Shown: positions 59,287 to 64,000 of the stretch, in pieces | Layout: every line of letters starts with the position of its first letter | Numbering within the stretch: the first letter of the stretch is position 1 | The notes under the pieces: model-generated | Seen by the model: only the letters and a program-made list of their open reading frames with translations | What the model was told of the DNA's origin: nothing | Database searches by the model: none | NCBI RefSeq assembly: GCF_003987495.1 | Contig: NZ_NGJU01000012.1 | Span: 41,120-105,119 of the forward strand | DNA: 64,000 bases | Reading direction: 5' to 3' | From: Vagococcus salmoninarum | GTDB taxonomy: Bacteria; Bacillota; Bacilli; Lactobacillales; Vagococcaceae | Program-made: the position numbers and the translations under genes

Positions 59287-60474
59287 TTAGATTGAATGGA
59301 ACTTTCTGGATTTGGTCCAGAGCAAAGTTACAGTCATTAGAATCAGGCTAGTCAGCCCCAAGGTAATCAAACCTTGTTGGTAGTGATAGAGACCGTCTTT
59401 TGAAGCGTAGTAATAGTTGTCAAAGCCGTTTACAATTTTTCCAGTGCGGATATAACTAGAAGGATAGTGACTATAGTCGATGAAAAAACCTTTGCCGCGA
59501 CCATAATAAAGTTTTTCGGTAAATAAGTAAGCCACACCTATTAGTAAATTTAGAAACTCGTTGTTAAAAGTTAGTGAGAGGAGAGCCAAGCACCAAAAAA
59601 TAACCGTCCCTTGGAGCAATAGTAAACTAATATTTTGGCATAATAACTGCCAGATAGGCAGGAACTGTTCTGAATTAATCGGAACCGGTAAGTTTGCTAA
59701 ACCGAAACCAAATTGCCAGCCAATCCCGATGAAAATAATACTTAAAGTTAAAGTCATGACTAAGCTCAGACCTAGCAGACTAATCAGATATTTAACGACT
59801 AACTTTTGACCGCTACTAATAGGGAAGCCTAAAAGGATACTTTGATGGTGACGATCTTTTGTGATTAAATCAACACTTAAAAATAGCATTGACAGTAGCA
59901 ATAAGTAGGGCAAAAAGGTTTCAAATAGTCGCTGTAAATGTTGAAAGGCGGTTCTTTCTTCTAAGATGTTTCTAGTAATCGGAATCTTTTCCTTGAGATA
60001 ACCTGCGTAGCGTTTGCTAGTCATTTCATAACCATAAAAAGCATCTTCCATAGGGTAAAATTCACCATAAGTAAAATAAGCACTGTTGTAGTAAAGAAAC
60101 CCTTCAGGGGAAGTCGGAATTAAATAATTACTTAAGTCATACCACTCAGCTGTTAATTTAGTATACTCCTTTAAATTATTTGTACTTAAGGCAACTAAGC
60201 GTGGTTCATCTATTTTTAAATATTCCTCAAAAACATTAACGGCGTAGGTTAAGTTACCACTTAAATCGTCGGCTATGGAAGTAGCATCGACAAATTCTCG
60301 GCGAGATAAGGTAGTTGCCTTAAGCTCGCTTTCGTTGATCTGTTCTTTCGGTTGGTAATTGGCACCGAGACTTAAGACGTAATAGCCAGCAAAGGTCAAC
60401 GCAATTAAAAAAATAGCGATGTTTTTTTTATTAGTAGTAAACTGTTGCCATTCAAATTTAAAATAAGCACTCAT
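59287..60474 (-). CDS. ABC-2 type transporter permease
   Basis: A 395-residue membrane protein with about six helices. TM1 (residues 18-36) is followed by an external domain of about 130 residues rich in Tyr and Glu, then a compact set of five helices from about 185. The arrangement is that of ABC-2 permeases with a large extracytoplasmic loop. The ATG overlaps the stop of the upstream permease gene by 4 bases; its stop is 15 bases before the ATPase gene. Confidence 0.82.
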   Translation of the reverse strand: MSAYFKFEWQQFTTNKKNIAIFLIALTFAGYYVLSLGANYQPKEQINESELKATTLSRREFVDATSIADDLSGNLTYAVNVFEEYLKIDEPRLVALSTNNLKEYTKLTAEWYDLSNYLIPTSPEGFLYYNSAYFTYGEFYPMEDAFYGYEMTSKRYAGYLKEKIPITRNILEERTAFQHLQRLFETFLPYLLLLSMLFLSVDLITKDRHHQSILLGFPISSGQKLVVKYLISLLGLSLVMTLTLSIIFIGIGWQFGFGLANLPVPINSEQFLPIWQLLCQNISLLLLQGTVIFWCLALLSLTFNNEFLNLLIGVAYLFTEKLYYGRGKGFFIDYSHYPSSYIRTGKIVNGFDNYYYASKDGLYHYQQGLITLGLTSLILMTVTLLWTKSRKFHSI

Positions 60475-61592
60475 GTCTTTGCCACCTTTCTATTAGCTGT
60501 CACGAAATGGATTACTAAGCTTAAAAGAATTATCCAGGCACATAAAATAAGTAAACCAGTTAGTAAATCAATACTAGGCAGACCAGCAGTGACGGCTGTC
60601 TCGCCAGTTAATATCGCCTGGGCATTCAAATAAGGAATAGGTGAAAAGACTAAGTACTTATTTGACAGTGGCCACAGAGTAGCAAGGAAGTAAGTTGAAA
60701 ATTGTATAAATAAAGTGACATAACTATTTTTAGTTAGTAGATTTAAACAAACAGAAAATAGCAAAATAAAGAGGGTTAAGCAAGCAATAATGATAAAAAC
60801 TAAGGGCAAGTAGAGGCGAAAAGGGATCGCATGATAGTTATGATTGAAATAAATACTGTAAGGGTAGCTGACGTCACCAACTGAGTAGCGGAGGGACATT
60901 GTCAGAAAGGCCCCACTAATGGCTAGGAAAAGAGCTAACAGCATAAACAGGAACTGGAGCCAGATTTTCGCCCAAAGTCGCTGACTGAAAAGATAAGGCA
61001 AGCCTTTTAAAAGAGTGTCATGTTCAAAATCTTCAGTCAATATATCAGCGTAAAGGATAAATAAAAATATACTCCAGAAAGTTAATAATAAACTGCTAAA
61101 AAACATCGTGTAACTAACGCCATTTAACAAATTAAAGTTCTTTGGGATTGTTTCTTTAACTAGATACTGATTAATAACTTTATCCCCTGCTAATTGAAAG
61201 CTAGGTGGGAAGAAGGACTGAAGGTCTAGGCTCTTATTCTGCCCAATTAAACTAAGCTGCAAGTCAATTATTTCAGCTTCTTTTGCTAAATATAGTTGAT
61301 TGTTCTCAGTAATTAAGGCCATTTGTTGTTTTGAAATTAAGCTTTCTAAGGAGATTAATGAGTTTGCTAGTTCTGACTTAGGTGTGGCAAGTCGTTCTTT
61401 TTCACTAATATCTTTTAAGGCTCCGTTAACAGCTTGAGCTTCAATCTTTTTAGCCTTTTCTAAATTTCCAATATTCAAGCTGTCCACGGCAAAGGCCCCA
61501 ACTAAGCCCAAGGTAATTAAGACTAAAACTAATAATTTAACTTTATAATTGCGACTAAAAATCCGTAGTTCGTTAAAAATTAAGTTTTTCAT
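60471..61592 (-). CDS. ABC-2 type transporter permease
   Basis: A 373-residue permease, first gene of the operon. TM1 (about residues 16-36) is followed by an external helical region rich in Lys, Glu and Gln (SEKERLATPKSELANSLISLESLI) and then five or six helices from about 165. It resembles the neighbour in layout but not in loop sequence, suggesting a heterodimer. The ATG at 61592 has AGGAG 6 bases upstream; the TTG at 61598 is not needed. Together with the ATPase it forms an exporter of the antibiotic-resistance or bacteriocin-immunity kind, by inference. Confidence 0.82.
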   Translation of the reverse strand: MKNLIFNELRIFSRNYKVKLLVLVLITLGLVGAFAVDSLNIGNLEKAKKIEAQAVNGALKDISEKERLATPKSELANSLISLESLISKQQMALITENNQLYLAKEAEIIDLQLSLIGQNKSLDLQSFFPPSFQLAGDKVINQYLVKETIPKNFNLLNGVSYTMFFSSLLLTFWSIFLFILYADILTEDFEHDTLLKGLPYLFSQRLWAKIWLQFLFMLLALFLAISGAFLTMSLRYSVGDVSYPYSIYFNHNYHAIPFRLYLPLVFIIIACLTLFILLFSVCLNLLTKNSYVTLFIQFSTYFLATLWPLSNKYLVFSPIPYLNAQAILTGETAVTAGLPSIDLLTGLLILCAWIILLSLVIHFVTANRKVAKT

Positions 61593-61745
61593 ATGCAACT
61601 CCTATTAAATTTTAATGTTACATCAAGTATAGCTAATTAAGCTTAAAATGTATATTAGTTCTTAAAGAGCTTACATAACTAAGGTGAACTGTTGTATAAT
61701 ATCCATTAGTTACGAAAGTTAAAGAATCAACTAAGGAGTTTATTG

Positions 61746-62735
61746 ATGGAAATTAGAGAAGCAATATTACATGTGTTAGATTTAGAAGCCAGTTCGTTAA
61801 TTTGTTCCCAGCAAGAGCTAAATTTAGGGGACTACGCAGTAAAAACTTATTTAGAAGGCGTTATGAAGAAATTTGATAACTCAGATTTTAAAACCGGTCT
61901 TTTAGATGAGACGAATGAATTATTTACGACAATCAGTAATGAAACTATTAGTTTTATCGAAAAAAGTGAAGCCATTGCTCAGAAATTTTATGACTGTGTT
62001 GTTCAAGGGGAAGAAATTCCTAGTGGGGATTTACTTTATTTTAGGGCAGAGCAAGAATTTGAAGAGTACATTGGCATCTTTAAATTAAACTATAAGCCTT
62101 CATATACCCATTTCGTGGAATACGCTGATGACAAGATGTTAAATAATATTATTATCAATAAAACAATTTTACCTAATGTGACTCAAAAAGTTGAAGAAGG
62201 GGTTTTAATTAATCTTAGCCAAAAAACCTTTAACTTAGTTGAAAAAAAATATAAGTTTGATGGTCGAAAAGTTAATTACTTTTCAGAAATTTTGTTAAAA
62301 ACCGAGGCAACACCGACAGTTCAAGAAAATATTAAAATTGTTAAAAAAGCAGTGAAAGAAATCGCTGATAAATACAATGAAGAAAAGTATGTTAGTCTAT
62401 CGAATATTCAACAAGCAGTTTATGAAAGCATTGAATCGGAAGGTAAGATTAGCAATGAGCGAATTGCTGAAGCGGTTTTTGAAAATAATATCTCCGCGAA
62501 AGCAGAATATATTGAACGAGTTGAGCGGACAAACTTTGATGAAGACATTCCGGTGAATGTTCCTAAGTATGAAAAAAAATACAGTAAACAAAAATTGAAA
62601 TTAGCCAACGGCATCGAAATGATTATTCCAGTTGATGTTTATAAAAATACTGATTTAATTGAATTCATCAATAATCCTGATGGGACTATTTCAGTGATGA
62701 TTAAGAACGTCGATGAAATCATTAATAAGTTTTAA
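61746..62735 (+). CDS. Nucleoid-associated protein, YejK/NdpA family
   Basis: A 329-residue soluble protein with the N-terminal IREAILHVLDLEASSLICSQQELNL and a middle region like the 37-kDa nucleoid-associated proteins (PF04245). The family is common in proteobacteria and appears sporadically in Firmicutes, often near mobile elements. The ATG at 61746 follows AAGGAG; the TTG at 61743 is not needed. TATAAT at 61695 is its probable -10. Function in Firmicutes is not known. Confidence 0.8.
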   Translation: MEIREAILHVLDLEASSLICSQQELNLGDYAVKTYLEGVMKKFDNSDFKTGLLDETNELFTTISNETISFIEKSEAIAQKFYDCVVQGEEIPSGDLLYFRAEQEFEEYIGIFKLNYKPSYTHFVEYADDKMLNNIIINKTILPNVTQKVEEGVLINLSQKTFNLVEKKYKFDGRKVNYFSEILLKTEATPTVQENIKIVKKAVKEIADKYNEEKYVSLSNIQQAVYESIESEGKISNERIAEAVFENNISAKAEYIERVERTNFDEDIPVNVPKYEKKYSKQKLKLANGIEMIIPVDVYKNTDLIEFINNPDGTISVMIKNVDEIINKF

Positions 62736-62764
62736 AAATTAAGAAAAGCTTCATAATTTTTTCT

Positions 62765-62793
62765 TTGACCTTAAAAAAAAGCTATGTTATTCT
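62765..62793 (+). promoter_or_regulatory. Promoter of the L,D-transpeptidase gene
   Basis: TTGACC (62765-62770) and TATTCT (62788-62793) are 17 bp apart and TG lies one base before the -10. Confidence 0.65.
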
Positions 62794-62847
62794 CGTAGTG
62801 AAGCAAGGACTCTAAAGTCATGTTAAGCAAAGAAAGTGAAGGCAAAT

Positions 62848-63504
62848 ATGAAGAAAAAGAAAGCGTTAGTTGTTGTTACCTTACTAATGAGTCTCGGGCT
62901 GATAGGTCTTGTGTTCAAGTTGCAGCAAGTCAGAGCGAGTCAAAAAGCTGCTCAGACAGAAATTATTGTGGCTGATCAATTAGTTGAAAAAGCCGTTACT
63001 TTAGAAAAAGCAGTTGAAACCGAACCAGTTGTAAAAACCGAAGCAGTGGAAGTGCTAGATAAAGATCTTTGGCAAAAACCAACAGGGGGAGCATACCCGG
63101 AAATAACTTGGGAAACCCAATTACGAATTGTTGCTAATATTACCGATCAACGCATTTACTTTTATGATGATCAAGAATTAATTTATACGATGGTCACCTC
63201 ATCAGGTCTTGATGATGAAGTTAATGCTACGCCACTGGGGCATTTTGAAATTCAAAACATTCGCGGTGAAAGTTTCTTTAACGGTGTTTTAGGCGAAGGG
63301 GCCTTAAATTACGTTTCTTTTAAAGATTACGGGGTTTACTTATTTCACAGTGTGCCAGTTAAAGCCGATATGTCAATTAATATCGAAGAAGCCGAAAAAT
63401 TAGGAACACGAGCCTCCCATGGTTGTTTCCGTTTGTCGATTCCTGATTCAGAATGGTTTTACGACAATATAATAGAAGGAACACCACTAGAAATAACTGA
63501 ATAA
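62848..63504 (+). CDS. L,D-transpeptidase (YkuD domain)
   Basis: Membrane-anchored cell-wall enzyme of 218 residues. Residues 1-25 form a signal anchor, about 26-75 a Glu/Val linker, and 85-218 the YkuD domain with HSVPVKADMS and the catalytic SHGCFRLS (Cys near residue 191, family ShGChR with F at one position). It would form 3-3 crosslinks or attach proteins to the wall. The ATG at 62848 has AAGG; the GTG at 62836 is weaker. It is a single-gene unit with its own promoter and terminator. Confidence 0.9.
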   Translation: MKKKKALVVVTLLMSLGLIGLVFKLQQVRASQKAAQTEIIVADQLVEKAVTLEKAVETEPVVKTEAVEVLDKDLWQKPTGGAYPEITWETQLRIVANITDQRIYFYDDQELIYTMVTSSGLDDEVNATPLGHFEIQNIRGESFFNGVLGEGALNYVSFKDYGVYLFHSVPVKADMSINIEEAEKLGTRASHGCFRLSIPDSEWFYDNIIEGTPLEITE

Positions 63505-63507
63505 ACT

Positions 63508-63547
63508 AAAAAACAAGGGCAACTGACTAAGTTGCCCTTGTTTTTTT
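63508..63547. terminator. Terminator after the L,D-transpeptidase gene
   Basis: AAACAAGGGCAACT and AGTTGCCCTTGTTT pair perfectly around GACTA, with seven T. It can also serve the convergent small gene. Confidence 0.92.
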
Positions 63548-63561
63548 ATAGTGATTACCGA

Positions 63562-63759
63562 CTAGCGGCGATATGTGTAATAAGATTTGTCATAGTTGTT
63601 TCGAGTATGGCGACGGTAACTCCGTTCGTCCCACAACATGAACCACAAAATGAAAATGGGGGTCACGATCAATAGGGCTGTTTTAACACCTAATGTACCT
63701 AAAGCAATGCCAATCATTAAAATAAAAAATACTAAACCTGCTCTTCTTATACCTAGCAT
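63562..63759 (-). CDS. Small membrane protein with tyrosine-rich tail
   Basis: A 65-residue protein from the ATG at 63759 (GAGGTGAG upstream; the frame to 63792 is too long). It has two hydrophobic segments (about 7-24 and 26-42) and a basic, Tyr- and Arg-rich end RRHTRNNYDKSYYTYRR. Not recognised. The layout is common among small Lactobacillales membrane proteins of unknown function. Confidence 0.65.
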   Translation of the reverse strand: MLGIRRAGLVFFILMIGIALGTLGVKTALLIVTPIFILWFMLWDERSYRRHTRNNYDKSYYTYRR

Positions 63760-63847
63760 AATTATCTCACCTCTATTATTTAATGGGAACACCTGTTCTT
63801 TTCTCTATTATACAAACAAATGTTCCCTTTGTAAAGAGGTAAATAAA

Positions 63848-63871
63848 AAAAACTAGCCTAAGCTAGTTTTT
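63848..63871. terminator. Terminator directly before the insertion-like sequence
   Basis: AAAAACTAGC and GCTAGTTTTT pair perfectly around CTAA. The candidate IS end begins at the next base. Confidence 0.8.
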
Positions 63872-64000
63872 GGGGCTGTATAATTTTTGGTGTGGATGAA
63901 GAAATTCATTCACGCCTATTTTTACACAAAAAAATAGAAACATATGAACTTTCCAGTTAGAATAAAGTTGCTAAGACCAATTCAGGGAGGAAGATTCATA
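63872..64000 (+). mobile_element. Candidate left end of an insertion sequence
   Basis: From GGGGCTGTATAAT onward the sequence has the build of an IS left end: a terminal G-rich motif, a perfect TATAAT (63879-63884), then a 12-bp stem (GGTGTGGATGAA, 63889-63900, with TTCATTCACGCC, 63905-63916) closed by GAAA, and after about 80 bases an AGGGAGG ribosome site (63984-63990) whose start codon would begin at the last base of the window. I think of IS256 or ISL3 families but cannot decide; no transposase codons are visible. Confidence 0.5.

Overview
The window is chromosomal DNA of a low-GC Gram-positive coccus of the Lactobacillales. The Enterococcaceae fit best and Vagococcus is the likeliest genus; this is inferred from gene content (RpoN, a CggR-led glycolytic operon, HprK, DUF2969, an F-type ATPase in atpBEFHAGDC order) and not from any search. 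Most of it is conserved core genome with dense Rho-independent terminators. Accessory material is confined to short blocks.

Positions 1-8400 hold the end of rpoN and then the central glycolytic operon cggR-gap-pgk-tpiA-gpmI-eno. The cggR leader carries a good promoter, a hairpin followed by nine T, and a direct-repeat operator with the spacing of the Bacillus CggR site. Positions 8400-20000 are metabolic and accessory genes: an RpiR regulator divergent from two Gfo/Idh/MocA oxidoreductases, topB, a degenerate ROK-type regulator, a Cof-type HAD phosphatase, a CDF cation exporter, an MFS carrier and a small PH-domain protein.

Positions 19370-24500 include the most unusual signals. On the minus strand a promoter drives a compact structured RNA of about 144 nt that ends in a terminator placed before a 102-codon unknown gene. 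On the plus strand lie a secreted protein with six 79-residue GW/SH3-like repeats fused to a serine beta-lactamase-like domain, and an LTA-synthase-like sulfatase. Positions 24500-32400 carry membrane proteins, an ECF-type sigma factor overlapping its probable anti-sigma gene, and the DUF969-DUF979-pcp cluster. Positions 32100-36150 are secG, an esterase, rnr and smpB.

Positions 36400-43100 hold the complete F1Fo ATP synthase operon, followed by a DUF1146 gene, murA, an EpuA-like small membrane protein and yidD. Positions 45400-52200 hold a GNAT acetyltransferase, a ROK kinase and the complete branched-chain amino-acid ABC transporter livJHMGF with a CBS-ACT protein; a near-perfect CodY box lies next to its consensus promoter. 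Positions 52300-58360 contain a P-loop protein, DUF2969, tRNA-Tyr and tRNA-Gln, a 53-aa ORF, and hprK-lgt-ppaX-gpsA-galU. The last part has a three-gene ABC exporter, a YejK/NdpA-type nucleoid protein, an L,D-transpeptidase and a small membrane protein. At the right edge, directly after a terminator, the sequence looks like the left end of an insertion sequence.
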